Shown here piece after piece: positions 7,908 to 16,884 of a DNA stretch of 64,000 nt. Position numbers and translations under genes: made by a program. Each line of letters opens with the position of its first letter. Position 1 is the stretch's first letter. Below the pieces are notes generated by a model that had not been told where the DNA came from, did no database searches, and worked only from the letters and a program-made list of their open reading frames with translations. The stretch is from NCBI GenBank assembly GCA_963805305.1, contig CAWDTM010000002.1, positions 62,001 to 126,000 on the forward strand, written 5' to 3'. The stretch comes from CAVXEH01 sp963805305 (lineage in GTDB: Bacteria; Chloroflexota; Limnocylindria; QHBO01).

Positions 7908-9722
7908 GTGATTCCCCCCGACCGCATCCGGAACTTCAGCATCGTGGCGCACATCGACCACGGCAAGTCCACGCTGGCCGATCGCCTCCTCGAGGCCACC
8001 CACACCATCGATCCACGCCAGATGACCAGCCAGGTCCTCGACAGCATGGACCTCGAGCGCGAGAAGGGGATCACGATCAAGGCGCGCGCCGTGCGCCTGC
8101 ACTACGACGCCCGCGACGGGCAGACCTACGCGCTCGACCTCATCGACACCCCGGGCCACGTGGACTTCACGTACGAGGTGAGCCGCTCGCTGCAGGCCTG
8201 CGAGGGGGCGATCCTGGTCATCGACGCCACGCAGGGGATCGAGGCCCAGACGCTGGCGAACGTTCATCTCGCACTGGCCCAGGACCTGGTGATCATCCCG
8301 GTGATCAACAAGATCGACCTGCCCAGCGCGGACCCGGAGATGGTGATGCACGAGCTCGAGGAGACGCTCGCCATCCCGCGCGAGGAGGCGATCCTGGCCT
8401 CCGCCAAGGAGGGCACCGGGATCATCGAGATCCTCGAGGCCATCGTCGAACGCATTCCCGCGCCGCGTGGCGACCCGGGAGCCCCGCTGCAGGCCCTCGT
8501 CTTCGACAGCCACTACGACCAGTACAAGGGCGTGGTCGCCTACGTGCGTGTCGCAAACGGGATCCTGCACGACCACGAGCGGATCCGGTTCATGGCCACC
8601 GGGGCTGAGAGCGAGATCCTGGAGCTCGGATATTTCCGTCCGGGGCCGGTTCCCACGCGGTCGCTCACGACGGGCGAGGTCGGCTACGTGGCCACCGGTC
8701 TGAAGAGCGTCCGTGAGGCGCGCGTCGGCGACACGCTCACCGTGTCGGGGCGTCCGGCCACGCAGCCGTTGCCGGGCTACAAGCAGGCCCTGCCGCTCGT
8801 CTTCGCGGGGATCTACCCGCTCCGCGGCGACGACTACCCGCTGCTTCGCGACGCGCTCGACAGGCTTCACCTCAATGACGCGAGCTTCGTCTACGAACCG
8901 GAGTCCAGCCTCGCGCTGGGCTTCGGCTACCGGTGCGGGTTCCTGGGCCTCCTGCACATGGAGATCGTCCAGGAGCGCCTGGAGCGGGAGTTCGACCTGG
9001 AGCTCATTGCCTCGGCGCCCAGCGTCGAGTATCGGGTGAAGCGCATCCACGGAGACACCGAGCTGGTCGTGGATAATCCCGCCCAGATGCCGGACCTCGG
9101 GGAGATCGAGTCGATCGCCGAGCCGTGGGTGCAGGTCCAGGTCTTCGCGCCCGCCTCGGCCATCGGGCCGGTCATGGAGCTGGCGACGGGACGGCGGGGC
9201 GAATTCCAGAGCATGGAGTACCTGGACCCCACGCGCGTCGACATGCACTTCGAGATGCCGCTGGCCGAGCTGATCGTGGACTTCTTCGACCAGCTCAAGA
9301 GCCGATCGAGCGGTTACGCCAGCATGGACTACGTCTACATCGGCTATCGGCCGGGTGACCTCGTCAAGCTCGACGTGCTCGTGGCGGGGGAGCCGGTGGA
9401 CGCGCTCAGCCTCATCGTCCATCGGTCCAATGCGCAGCGGGTCGGCAAGGCGCTGGTGGACAAGCTCAAGGAGCTGATCCCGCGCCAGCTGTTCGAAGTG
9501 CCGGTCCAGGCGGCCATTGGCTCGCATATCATCAGCCGCGAGACGGTGCGGGCAATGCGCAAGAACGTGCTGGCCAAGTGCTACGGTGGCGACATCACCC
9601 GCAAGCGCAAGCTTCTCGAGAAGCAGAAGGAAGGCAAGCAGCGGATGAAGCGCATCGGCTCGGTCGAGATTCCCCAGGAGGCCTTCCTGGCGGTGCTCCG
9701 CATGAACGAGACGGCCGGCTGA
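7908..9722 (+). CDS. lepA: elongation factor 4 (ribosomal back-translocase LepA)
   Basis: Translational GTPase acting on stalled or mistranslocated ribosomes. The 604-residue product has the G1 loop AHIDHGKST (residues 14-22), the switch region EREKGITIKA, G3 DTPGH, G4 NKIDLPSADPE, the EF-G-like domains II, III and V (GFGYRCGFLGLLHMEIVQ) and the LepA-specific C-terminal domain (KCYGGDITRKRKLLEKQKEG). The GTG at 7908 gives MIPPDRIRNFSIVAHIDHGKST, the expected start; the frame is open far upstream but that part lies antisense to the divergent kinase gene. The CPBP protease gene follows after 7 bases, probably in the same transcript. Confidence 0.97.
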   Translation: MIPPDRIRNFSIVAHIDHGKSTLADRLLEATHTIDPRQMTSQVLDSMDLEREKGITIKARAVRLHYDARDGQTYALDLIDTPGHVDFTYEVSRSLQACEGAILVIDATQGIEAQTLANVHLALAQDLVIIPVINKIDLPSADPEMVMHELEETLAIPREEAILASAKEGTGIIEILEAIVERIPAPRGDPGAPLQALVFDSHYDQYKGVVAYVRVANGILHDHERIRFMATGAESEILELGYFRPGPVPTRSLTTGEVGYVATGLKSVREARVGDTLTVSGRPATQPLPGYKQALPLVFAGIYPLRGDDYPLLRDALDRLHLNDASFVYEPESSLALGFGYRCGFLGLLHMEIVQERLEREFDLELIASAPSVEYRVKRIHGDTELVVDNPAQMPDLGEIESIAEPWVQVQVFAPASAIGPVMELATGRRGEFQSMEYLDPTRVDMHFEMPLAELIVDFFDQLKSRSSGYASMDYVYIGYRPGDLVKLDVLVAGEPVDALSLIVHRSNAQRVGKALVDKLKELIPRQLFEVPVQAAIGSHIISRETVRAMRKNVLAKCYGGDITRKRKLLEKQKEGKQRMKRIGSVEIPQEAFLAVLRMNETAG

Positions 9723-9729
9723 GCCCGCC

Positions 9730-10395
9730 ATGAGCTTCGTCGAATCGCTGCGCCTGGCCATCGCCCTGGGACTGGCCGTGTTCATGGTCCTGCTGCGCTT
9801 CGACGCGGAGCGGATCATGCGCTCCGACTACTTCCGCTACCGGACCGCGTGGCTGGCGCCCATCAGCTACTACGCCCTGGTGCTCATCTTCGCGATGGGC
9901 ATCACCTTCGTCCTGCCCAAGGGGCGATTGCAGCTCTTCCTGGCGGGCGGCGAGCCCGGCACGGTCCTGCCGGTCATGATCGCGTTCACCGTGGTGGCCC
10001 TCCTCAACGGCGCCGCCTTCGCCTACCTCCGTTTCGGCGGGATCGTGCCCATGGCCATCTCCATCCTCCCCTCGCGCCTGATTGGTGCGGCGGCCAACGC
10101 CGTCGCCGAGGAGATCCAGTTCCGCTCGATCGCGCTCGGCATGCTCCTCTTCGCCTTCCCCGACCAGGCGGTGGCCATGAACCTGCTCCAGGCGGTCCTC
10201 TACGGCGTCGTGCACCGGCGGCTGTGGGCGGAGCGCGACTGGTACTTCCTCGTGGGCTCCGTGATCCTGGGCTACGCGGCAGGGCTGGCGACCATCGCGA
10301 CCGGGTCGATCGTGCCCGCCATCGTCGGCCACTTCGCGGTGACCGTCAGCCTCTTCGCCTTCTCCGGGGCGCGCCTCCGCCAGCGACCGGTCTGA
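9730..10395 (+). CDS. CPBP family intramembrane metalloprotease
   Basis: A 221-residue polytopic membrane protein with about six hydrophobic segments. The CPBP/ABI (Rce1-like) motifs are present: EEIQFR (motif 1, two Glu and an Arg), VLYGVVH (motif 2) and the last conserved His in IVGHFAVTVSLF. These residues form the glutamate-dependent active site in the family. Bacterial substrates are generally unknown; some members serve as immunity or maturation proteases. It lies 7 bases after lepA with ATG 9730 and is followed by a repeat-rich intergenic region. Confidence 0.82.
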   Translation: MSFVESLRLAIALGLAVFMVLLRFDAERIMRSDYFRYRTAWLAPISYYALVLIFAMGITFVLPKGRLQLFLAGGEPGTVLPVMIAFTVVALLNGAAFAYLRFGGIVPMAISILPSRLIGAAANAVAEEIQFRSIALGMLLFAFPDQAVAMNLLQAVLYGVVHRRLWAERDWYFLVGSVILGYAAGLATIATGSIVPAIVGHFAVTVSLFAFSGARLRQRPV

Positions 10396-10400
10396 CGCGC

Positions 10401-10530
10401 CGACCCAAACGACCGGCGGGTGAGGGCTGGTAGCCAGGCGACCCAAACGACCGGCGGGAGAGCGCTCTGCCGGTGGTTGGCGCCGCTCGCCGGTCGTACT
10501 GCTAGCAGGCCGACCCAAACGACGGCCGAA
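10401..10530. repeat. three direct repeats of CGACCCAAACGACCGGCGG
   Basis: Copies start at 10401 (20 bases), 10439 (20 bases, identical) and 10511 (first 13 bases identical, then degenerate). A reverse-complement piece, CGCCGGTCGT, lies at 10488-10497 and can pair with either of the first two copies, so alternative hairpins are possible. The repeats fill the gap between the CPBP gene and hemW. A core match, GGTCGTTTGG (complement CCAAACGACC), recurs at 58461-58470 before acnA. Confidence 0.75.
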
Positions 10531-10610
10531 CGGGTGTTCCGCCTGCTCCGCCGGTTGTATCGGTCATCCGGCGCCCACCCGGGTACGTCCCCGCAGGACG
10601 GGCGCAGGCC

Positions 10611-10616
10611 TAGACT
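10611..10616 (+). promoter_or_regulatory. -10 box of hemW (leaderless type)
   Basis: TAGACT ends 7 bases before ATG 10624, with no Shine-Dalgarno in between. The same hexamer lies before xthA and apt. Confidence 0.5.
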
Positions 10617-10623
10617 CGCGGTG

Positions 10624-11826
10624 ATGGACCGGGTGCGCAAGGCCACTGGATTGGCGGGCATGAGCAGTCATCACCTCTATGTCCACGTCCCGTTCTGCCG
10701 GCTGGTGTGCGCCTACTGCGACTTCGTGACGGTGGGCGGTCGCGGCGACGCCGTCCCACGCTACCTGGACGCGCTCGTTGCCGAGCTGGCGCTCCGTCCC
10801 GCGCCGGGGCGCCTCGAGACGGTCTACTTCGGGGGCGGCACGCCCTCGCTGCTGCCGGCGGCGGGAGTGGATCGGGTGCTGCGATCCGCGCAGGACCGAT
10901 GGCGTCGCGTCCCCGGGGAGGTCACCCTCGAGGCGAACCCCTCGTCCCGCGAGCGGCCGGATTGGGCCGGCCTCCGGTCCGCGGGCGTCACACGGATCTC
11001 GCTCGGCGTCCAGTCGCTCGATGACCACGACCTGGTCGCCCTGGCCCGCGGCCACAGCGTGCGCGAGGCGCGCGATGCCTACCGTGCCGCCCGCGCGGCC
11101 GGGTTGGAGAACCTGAGCGTCGACCTCATCTATGCCATCCCCGGCCAGCCGCTCGAGCGCTGGCGCCGGGTGCTCCGCGCCGCGATCGCGCTGCAGCCGG
11201 AGCATGTCTCGTGCTACGCGCTCCAGCTGGTCCTCGCTCCAGACGAGTGGGCGGCCCCGCCGCGCTCCGGTGCGCTGCGCTGGCGCCAGCGGGTGGCGGA
11301 CCGGCAGGACGAGACACTGGCGGCCGAGGAGTACCGCCTCGCGGAGGAGATCCTTGGCGCGGCCGGGTACCGGCACTACGAGCTCAGCTCCTGGGCGCTC
11401 CCGGGATTCGAGTCCGCGCACAATGCCGCCTACTGGGCGCGGCGCCCCTACACGGGCATCGGGGCCGGGGCACACTCGTTCGACGGCCCGGGTCGATCGT
11501 GGAACACCCGCGACCTGGACACATACATCGCGACGGTGCTGAACGGCAGCCGGCCGGTGGCGGGCAGCGAGCAGCTCGACGCCGAGACCGAGGCGTTCGA
11601 GGTGATCGCCCTGGGCCTGCGTCGCATCGAGGGGATCAGCCGCGCGTGGTACCGCGACGCGTACGGCGTCGACCCGGTCGACCGGCACCGCGACGCGGTC
11701 GAAACGAGCCTGCGCAACGGGCTGCTGGCGGTCAACGGCGATCGCATCTGCCTCAGCGAGGCGGGGCGTCTCCTCGCCAACGAGGTGCTCGTCGAGTTTG
11801 CACCGGGGCGTCATGGACCGCGTTGA
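10624..11826 (+). CDS. hemW: HemW-like radical SAM protein (coproporphyrinogen III oxidase-like heme chaperone)
   Basis: Radical SAM protein of the HemN/HemW group; HemW is thought to deliver heme to membrane respiratory proteins. The 400-residue product begins LYVHVPFCRLVCAYCDF, with the CX3CX2C cluster at C25, C29 and C32. It has the SAM-binding segment YFGGGTPSLLP, GVQSLDDHDL, and the HNAAYWARRPY motif typical of this subfamily. HemN proper has an extra N-terminal Cys-containing stretch that is absent here, which favours HemW. ATG 10624 fits the -10 spacing; ATG 10660 is a possible shorter start. The next promoter (for hrcA) begins in its stop codon. Confidence 0.88.
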   Translation: MDRVRKATGLAGMSSHHLYVHVPFCRLVCAYCDFVTVGGRGDAVPRYLDALVAELALRPAPGRLETVYFGGGTPSLLPAAGVDRVLRSAQDRWRRVPGEVTLEANPSSRERPDWAGLRSAGVTRISLGVQSLDDHDLVALARGHSVREARDAYRAARAAGLENLSVDLIYAIPGQPLERWRRVLRAAIALQPEHVSCYALQLVLAPDEWAAPPRSGALRWRQRVADRQDETLAAEEYRLAEEILGAAGYRHYELSSWALPGFESAHNAAYWARRPYTGIGAGAHSFDGPGRSWNTRDLDTYIATVLNGSRPVAGSEQLDAETEAFEVIALGLRRIEGISRAWYRDAYGVDPVDRHRDAVETSLRNGLLAVNGDRICLSEAGRLLANEVLVEFAPGRHGPR

Positions 11827-11852
11827 CATGGGTCTGGCGCGCTCGGTACCAT
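11823..11852 (+). promoter_or_regulatory. sigma70-type promoter of hrcA-grpE-dnaK
   Basis: TTGACA (11823-11828), an 18-base spacer and TACCAT (11847-11852). The -35 overlaps the hemW stop codon. Transcription would start just before the CIRCE operator. Confidence 0.75.
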
Positions 11853-11865
11853 AGGGCCGGACCCG

Positions 11866-11892
11866 TTAGCACTCTCGGTTGGAGAGTGCCAA
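11866..11892. promoter_or_regulatory. CIRCE operator (HrcA binding site) of hrcA-grpE-dnaK
   Basis: TTAGCACTC, 9 bases, GAGTGCCAA: one mismatch from the canonical TTAGCACTC-N9-GAGTGCTAA. It lies between the promoter and hrcA, so HrcA would repress its own operon. Confidence 0.95.
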
Positions 11893-11933
11893 TGCGACCG
11901 GGGACGAGGAGATTCGGGCAGCACGGAGACGCA

Positions 11934-13043
11934 ATGGAGACCGGCGAGCAGGCACAGGTCGGGCAGACCATGCCGCCGCGGACGGGCATGGACCTGTCCG
12001 ATCGGCAGCGCATCGTGCTGCGCGCCGTCGTCGAGGATTACGTCACGAGCGCTGCGCCGGTGGGCTCGAAGGCGCTCATCTCGCGCCGTGGCATGGCGGT
12101 CAGCTCCGCCACGATCCGCGGCACCATGGCGGAGCTCGAGTCGTTGGGCCTGCTGAGCCATCCCCACACGAGCGCGGGGCGCGTGCCGTCGGACCTCGGG
12201 TATCGCTACTACGTCGAGACGCTCATGCGCGAGTCGGAGCTTGACCGGGCAGATCGGCTCATGATCCGGCACCAGTTCAGCCAGGTGGAGCTGACGAGCA
12301 ACGAGTGGCTGCGCCTGGCGGCATCCATTCTCGCGGCGAGCACCCGCAGTGCCTCGGTGGTCACGCCGGCACGCGCCCGGCGCGCGCTCTTCGGCCATCT
12401 CCAGGTCGTCGAGCTGGGTGACGGCAGCCGCCTCTGCGTGCTCGTCCATGCCGACGGGAACGTGGCACAGCGACGCCTCAACCGTTCCGCGCTGGACCGC
12501 GAGGTCCCCGGTGCCGCCGTTGGGCAGCCTGAGCTCGACGCCGCCGCGGCAATGCTCAACGCTGAGCTGGCGGGCTTCTCGGCGCCGCAGATCCGACGCC
12601 GCGCAGTCCGCATGGATCCTGTCTCCGCGCACATCGCGGAGGCCGTTGCCCAGCTGCTCGACGAGTCGGACAGCGTCGTGGTCGAGGACGTCTTCACCGA
12701 CGGCATCGTCAACGTCCTCGAGCAGCCGGAATTCTCGGAGGGGACCCGGATCCGGGCCATCCTCGAGGTGCTGCAGCGGACCGATTTCCTGGAGCAGCTC
12801 GTGCCGGTCGTCACGCGCCACGGCGGGGTGCACGTGATCATCGGTCACGAGAATCCGAACGACGCCATGCAGGACGTGAGCCTGGTCTTCGCGCCGTACG
12901 GCGCGCCGGACCGAGCCCTGGGCCTGCTGGGCGTGCTAGGCCCCACGCGGATGCCCTATCCCCGCGCGATCCCGACCGTGCGCTACCTGGCAACCCTCAT
13001 GAACGAACTGATCAACAGCGAGTATGGCGAGACCCATGACTGA
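11934..13043 (+). CDS. hrcA: heat-inducible transcription repressor HrcA
   Basis: Represses chaperone genes by binding CIRCE. The 369-residue product has the N-terminal winged helix (LSDRQRIVLRAVVEDYV, then VSSATIRGTMAELESLGLL and HPHTSAGRVPSDLGYRYYV), a central GAF-like domain and a C-terminal segment MPYPRAIPTVRYLATLMN. ATG 11934 is preceded by GGAGAC; ATG 11892 would lie inside the CIRCE element and is less likely, and the conserved sequence begins near residue 19. It is first in the operon with grpE (overlapping) and dnaK. Two CIRCE sites in the window, here and before dnaJ, define its visible regulon. Confidence 0.95.
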   Translation: METGEQAQVGQTMPPRTGMDLSDRQRIVLRAVVEDYVTSAAPVGSKALISRRGMAVSSATIRGTMAELESLGLLSHPHTSAGRVPSDLGYRYYVETLMRESELDRADRLMIRHQFSQVELTSNEWLRLAASILAASTRSASVVTPARARRALFGHLQVVELGDGSRLCVLVHADGNVAQRRLNRSALDREVPGAAVGQPELDAAAAMLNAELAGFSAPQIRRRAVRMDPVSAHIAEAVAQLLDESDSVVVEDVFTDGIVNVLEQPEFSEGTRIRAILEVLQRTDFLEQLVPVVTRHGGVHVIIGHENPNDAMQDVSLVFAPYGAPDRALGLLGVLGPTRMPYPRAIPTVRYLATLMNELINSEYGETHD

Positions 13044-13668
13044 CAGACCCATGAACGGCCATCCCGACGAGGAACGATCGGCGGATCCCCGCCACGAGCC
13101 CGGCGGTGACGGTCACCCGCGGCGACCCAGGACGCGCTCCGAAGAGCGTGCGGACGCAGTCCACGTTCCCTCCCGCGCGGAGCTCGCGCAGCGTGTCGCG
13201 ATGCTCGAGGGGGAGCTGGAGGCGGCGCGCGACGAGGCGGAGGAGAACCTCCGGGCTCGGCAGCGCGCGACCGCCGATCTCTCCAACTACCGGCGACGGA
13301 CGGAGGAGGAGCGGGTCGCCGTGACCCAGCTCGCCAACGCCATCCTGATCACCAAGCTCCTGGCCGTGCTCGACGATTTCGACCGGGCGCTGGCGACCGT
13401 GCCCGACGAGGTGCACGAGGGCTGGATCGAGGGGGTCCAGCTCGTCGAACGGAAGCTTCGGTCGCTCCTCGAATCGGAGGGCGTATCGCCCATCGAGGCC
13501 GTCGGCCAGCCCTTCGACCCGAACCTGCATGAAGCCGTCGTGCACGAGCCGACGACCGAGCACCCCGACAACGAGGTGATCGGCGAGGTGCAGCGCGGGT
13601 ACCGCCTGCATGACCGGGTCCTGCGCCCGGCCCTCGTGCGCGTCGCGAACAACCCGAACGACATCTGA
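13036..13668 (+). CDS. grpE: nucleotide exchange factor GrpE
   Basis: Exchanges ADP for ATP on DnaK. The 210-residue protein has a charged, disordered N-terminus, a long coiled-coil helix (about residues 55-105) and the C-terminal beta domain with IEAVGQPFDPNLHEAV and EVQRGYRLHDRVLRPALVRV, the family signature. ATG 13036 overlaps the hrcA stop by 8 bases; ATG 13024 is an in-frame alternative. It is followed by dnaK after 32 bases carrying a strong ribosome-binding site. Confidence 0.95.
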   Translation: MTDRPMNGHPDEERSADPRHEPGGDGHPRRPRTRSEERADAVHVPSRAELAQRVAMLEGELEAARDEAEENLRARQRATADLSNYRRRTEEERVAVTQLANAILITKLLAVLDDFDRALATVPDEVHEGWIEGVQLVERKLRSLLESEGVSPIEAVGQPFDPNLHEAVVHEPTTEHPDNEVIGEVQRGYRLHDRVLRPALVRVANNPNDI

Positions 13669-13700
13669 TCCCGAGCAAATCGGTCGAGGAAGAGGAACCC

Positions 13701-15632
13701 ATGGGCAAGATCATCGGCATCGACCTTGGCACCACGAACTCCGTGGTCGCCGTCATGGAGGGCGGCGAGCCACAGGTCATCACCAACGCAGAGGGCGGAC
13801 GCATCACGCCGTCGGTCGTGGCCTTCGCCAAGTCCGGCGAGCGCCTCGTGGGCCAGGTGGCCAAGCGCCAGGCGATCACGAACCCGGAGAACACGATCTT
13901 CTCCATCAAGCGGTTCATGGGTCGTCGCTGGGAGGACCCCGAAGTCCAGCACAGCAAGGGCATGGTCCCGTACGAGGTCGCCAAGGACCCCAAGTCGGAC
14001 GGCATGATCGTGAAGCTCGCGAACGACAAGACGTTCACGCCGCCGGAGATCAGCGCCATGATCCTCCAGAAGCTCAAGGCCGATGCCGAGGCATTCCTGG
14101 GAGAGAAGGTCACCGAGGCGGTGATCACCGTCCCGGCCTACTTCGACGACACGCAGCGCCAGGCCACGAAGGACGCCGGGCGGATTGCCGGCCTCGACGT
14201 GAAGCGCATCGTCAACGAGCCCACCGCGTCGGCGCTCGCCTATGGCCTCGACAAGACCAAGGACGAGAAGATCGCGGTCTACGACCTGGGCGGCGGCACC
14301 TTCGACATCAGCATCCTCGAGCTGTCCGAAGGCGTCTTCGAGGTGCGCAGCACGAACGGTGACACGCACCTGGGCGGTGACGACTTCGACCAGCGTGTCA
14401 TCGACTGGCTGATCGCCGAGTTCCGCAAGGACTCCGGGATCGACCTGTCGAAGGACCGGATCGCGCTCCAGCGCCTCAAGGAGGCCGCGGAGAAGGCGAA
14501 GATCGAGCTATCGAGCACGACCTCGACCGAGATCAACCTGCCGTTCATCTCGGCGGACGCCTCCGGACCCAAGCACCTGGTCATGACCCTGACCCGGGCC
14601 AAGCTCGAGGATCTGGTCGCCGATCTCGTCAAGAAGACGGCCGAGCCGGTCCGCAAGGCGCTCGCCGACGCGAACCTCAAGCCGAACCAGATCGACGAGG
14701 TGATCCTGGTCGGTGGGATGACCCGCATGCCCGCCGTCGTCGAGGCGGTCAAGGCCATGTTCGACGGCAAGGAGCCGCACAAGGGCGTCAACCCCGACGA
14801 GGTGGTCGCCGTGGGCGCCGCCATCCAGGCGGGCGTCCTGGGCGGCGAGGTGAAGGACGTCCTGCTCCTCGACGTGACTCCGCTGTCGCTGGGGATCGAG
14901 ACGCTCGGTGGCGTCGCGACCAAGATGATCAACCGCAACACGACCATCCCCACGTCGCACACCCAGATCTTCTCGACCGCGTCGGACAACCAGCCCAGCG
15001 TGGACATCGTGGTCCTCCAGGGCGAGCGGGAGATGGCGCAGGACAACAAGAAGCTGGCCACCTTCCGCCTCGACGGAATTCCACCGGCTCCCCGCGGCGT
15101 GCCCCAGATCGAGGTCACGTTCGACATTGACGCGAACGGGATTCTCAACGTGACCGCCAAGGACAAGGCGACGAACAAGGAGCAGAAGGTCGCCATCACC
15201 GCGTCCTCCATGCTCTCCAAGGACGACGTGGATCGCATGGTCCGCGAGGCGGCGGAGCACGCCGACGACGACGCCAACCGGCGCCGGGAGGCGGAGTCGC
15301 GGAACGAGGCGGACGCGCTCACGTTCCAGGCCGAGCGGCTCGTGAAGGATCTGGGCGACAAGCTTGCCGACGAGGACAAGACGGAGATCGAGTCCCGGAT
15401 GGCGGCGGTGCGCGAAGCCCTCAACGGGACCGATGCGGGCGCCATCGACTCCACGAAGCAGCAGCTCGCCGAGGTGCTGCAGCGGGTCGGCACGAAGGCC
15501 TACGAGGCCTCGGGCGGCTCCGGGGACGGGACCGATGGCGACGGGTCCGCCGGCGCCGACGGCGGTGCCGGGGAGGAGCCCGCTGCCGAAGACGAGGGCG
15601 AGACGATCGAGGGGGAGTACAAGGAGGTCTAG
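13701..15632 (+). CDS. dnaK: molecular chaperone DnaK (Hsp70)
   Basis: ATP-dependent protein-folding chaperone. The 643-residue product carries the ATPase signatures IGIDLGTTNS (near the N-terminus), YDLGGGTFDISIL and VILVGGMTRMPAV, the substrate-binding domain (LLDVTPLSLGIET) and a lid ending in EGEYKEV, where EEVD-like endings are common. The start has a strong AG-rich ribosome-binding site (GAGGAAGAGGA) within the 32-base gap after grpE. CIRCE-controlled through hrcA. A long imperfect hairpin follows the gene. Confidence 0.98.
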   Translation: MGKIIGIDLGTTNSVVAVMEGGEPQVITNAEGGRITPSVVAFAKSGERLVGQVAKRQAITNPENTIFSIKRFMGRRWEDPEVQHSKGMVPYEVAKDPKSDGMIVKLANDKTFTPPEISAMILQKLKADAEAFLGEKVTEAVITVPAYFDDTQRQATKDAGRIAGLDVKRIVNEPTASALAYGLDKTKDEKIAVYDLGGGTFDISILELSEGVFEVRSTNGDTHLGGDDFDQRVIDWLIAEFRKDSGIDLSKDRIALQRLKEAAEKAKIELSSTTSTEINLPFISADASGPKHLVMTLTRAKLEDLVADLVKKTAEPVRKALADANLKPNQIDEVILVGGMTRMPAVVEAVKAMFDGKEPHKGVNPDEVVAVGAAIQAGVLGGEVKDVLLLDVTPLSLGIETLGGVATKMINRNTTIPTSHTQIFSTASDNQPSVDIVVLQGEREMAQDNKKLATFRLDGIPPAPRGVPQIEVTFDIDANGILNVTAKDKATNKEQKVAITASSMLSKDDVDRMVREAAEHADDDANRRREAESRNEADALTFQAERLVKDLGDKLADEDKTEIESRMAAVREALNGTDAGAIDSTKQQLAEVLQRVGTKAYEASGGSGDGTDGDGSAGADGGAGEEPAAEDEGETIEGEYKEV

Positions 15633-15653
15633 CGTCCCGATTCGACCCGGGAT

Positions 15654-15717
15654 GGGCCGGCAGGCCCGCCGCCTCGGCTGCGAGCGTAACAGCCTTCGGC
15701 GGGCGGCCCGCCGGCCC
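15654..15717 (+). terminator. imperfect long hairpin after dnaK
   Basis: GGGCCGG (15654-15660) pairs with CCGGCCC (15711-15717), and GCCCGCCG (15664-15671) pairs with CGGCGGGC (15697-15704), with a small internal bulge and a ~25-base loop. It is placed as a transcription end for the heat-shock operon. There is no T tract. Confidence 0.5.
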
Positions 15718-15992
15718 TGCTCATCTCGGTGGGGCGCGAGCCCGTGCCTCGCCGGCGAGGCCCGGAGACAGTCGCGCGAGGCGGCGGGCTGAGGCTCCGT
15801 GCACATCGGGCAGCGTCGCGCGGCGAGCGGAAACACCGACGCGCACTCGGTGCACGTCCTGGTGGTGGGCGTCGCTTCGGCCTGGCCGCGCTGGCATCGA
15901 GCCTCGAGGGCTGGCCCAGGCTGAACCCTTTCGCCCCGAGCCTACGAACACGGCGTCGCCCCGGAAGGGGCGTCTCCGCGCGCGCGGCCCGC
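15718..15992. other. intergenic region without a supported gene
   Basis: The 374-base gap between dnaK and xthA contains the hairpin above, the xthA -10 box and otherwise no gene I can defend. A minus-strand frame reads like a zinc ribbon (CTEC, 15 residues, then CPMC), but it has no start codon before its upstream stop and does not stop until deep inside dnaK. It is treated as chance or a decayed gene. Confidence 0.6.
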
Positions 15993-15998
15993 TAGACT
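15993..15998 (+). promoter_or_regulatory. -10 box of xthA (leaderless type)
   Basis: TAGACT ends 8 bases before ATG 16007; no Shine-Dalgarno lies between them. Confidence 0.5.
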
Positions 15999-16006
15999 CG
16001 GCGCCG

Positions 16007-16795
16007 ATGCGTCTCGCCACCTGGAACGTCAACTCGCTGAAGGCCCGCCTCGACCGGGTGCTTGCCTGGACGGAGGCGATCGGGCCGGACATCCTCTGCC
16101 TGCAGGAGACGAAGCTGGCGGACGCGGCGGTCCCGATGCTTGACTTCGCGGCGCTCGGGTATCAGGTCGCCCACCACGGTCTGGGGCAGTGGAACGGCGT
16201 GGCAATCGCCTCGCGGGTGGGCCTCGAGGCGATCACGGCCGGTCTCCCTGCGGACGACGGCTGGACCGATGACGGGGGCCGCTTCCTGGCCGCCACCTGC
16301 GGCGGTGTGCGCGTCGCGAGCGTGTACGTGCCCAATGGACGCGTGGTGGGGACCGAATTCTATGACCAGAAGCTCGAATGGCTCGACCGCCTGCACGGCT
16401 GGCTCGAGACAGCGGGAGACCCGTCCGCCCCGCTCGCGATCTGCGGGGATTACAACGTGGCACCTGACGACACCGACGTCTGGGACCCCGAGGCGGTCCA
16501 TGGCGCCACCCATGTCTCGCCGCCGGAGCGCGAGGCGGTCGCCCGGCTGCGGGCCTGGGGTCTCGTGGACGTCGTGCGCCGCTTCCATCCGGAGCGCGGC
16601 TTCTACACGTGGTGGGACTATCGCGCAGGGAACTTCCACAAGAACCTCGGCATGCGGATCGACCACGTCTACGTCACGGAGCCGCTCGCGGTGCGGGCCG
16701 TCGCCGCGGAGCGCGACCGGGACGCGCGCAAGCCCTCCACCTACCCGGGAATCCCGTCCGACCACGCTCCGCTGATCGTCGACTTCACGGACTAG
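16007..16795 (+). CDS. xthA: exodeoxyribonuclease III / AP endonuclease
   Basis: Base-excision repair nuclease cleaving at abasic sites. The 262-residue product has the exonuclease-endonuclease-phosphatase fold: TWNVNSLKARL, DILCLQETK with metal-binding Glu34, the SVYVPNG strand, the catalytic GDYNVAP (Asp and Asn) and C-terminal PSDHAPLIVDF (Asp-His pair). The length and the order of motifs match bacterial ExoIII. It is probably transcribed alone from a TAGACT promoter without a leader. Confidence 0.95.
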   Translation: MRLATWNVNSLKARLDRVLAWTEAIGPDILCLQETKLADAAVPMLDFAALGYQVAHHGLGQWNGVAIASRVGLEAITAGLPADDGWTDDGGRFLAATCGGVRVASVYVPNGRVVGTEFYDQKLEWLDRLHGWLETAGDPSAPLAICGDYNVAPDDTDVWDPEAVHGATHVSPPEREAVARLRAWGLVDVVRRFHPERGFYTWWDYRAGNFHKNLGMRIDHVYVTEPLAVRAVAAERDRDARKPSTYPGIPSDHAPLIVDFTD

Positions 16796-16824
16796 TGGCT
16801 CCCGTGATCGGGACCACGGGGCCA

Positions 16825-16853
16825 TTGGAGGGCGCCCAGCGCAGCGCTAGAAT
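16825..16853 (+). promoter_or_regulatory. promoter of the lipoprotein gene
   Basis: TTGGAG (16825-16830), a 17-base spacer and TAGAAT (16848-16853). Unlike its neighbours this promoter leaves a ~25-base leader carrying a GAAGG ribosome-binding site. Confidence 0.65.
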
Positions 16854-16884
16854 CCACGGCACTGCCCGAAGCCTGTGAAGGTCC

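Noticed and set aside
15721..15900. Minus-strand zinc-ribbon-like sequence (CTEC, 15 residues, CPMC) between dnaK and xthA.
   Set aside because: In that frame there is no ATG, GTG or TTG between the upstream stop and the first Cys pair, and no stop until deep inside dnaK. A frameshift would be needed. It may be a decayed gene or chance.
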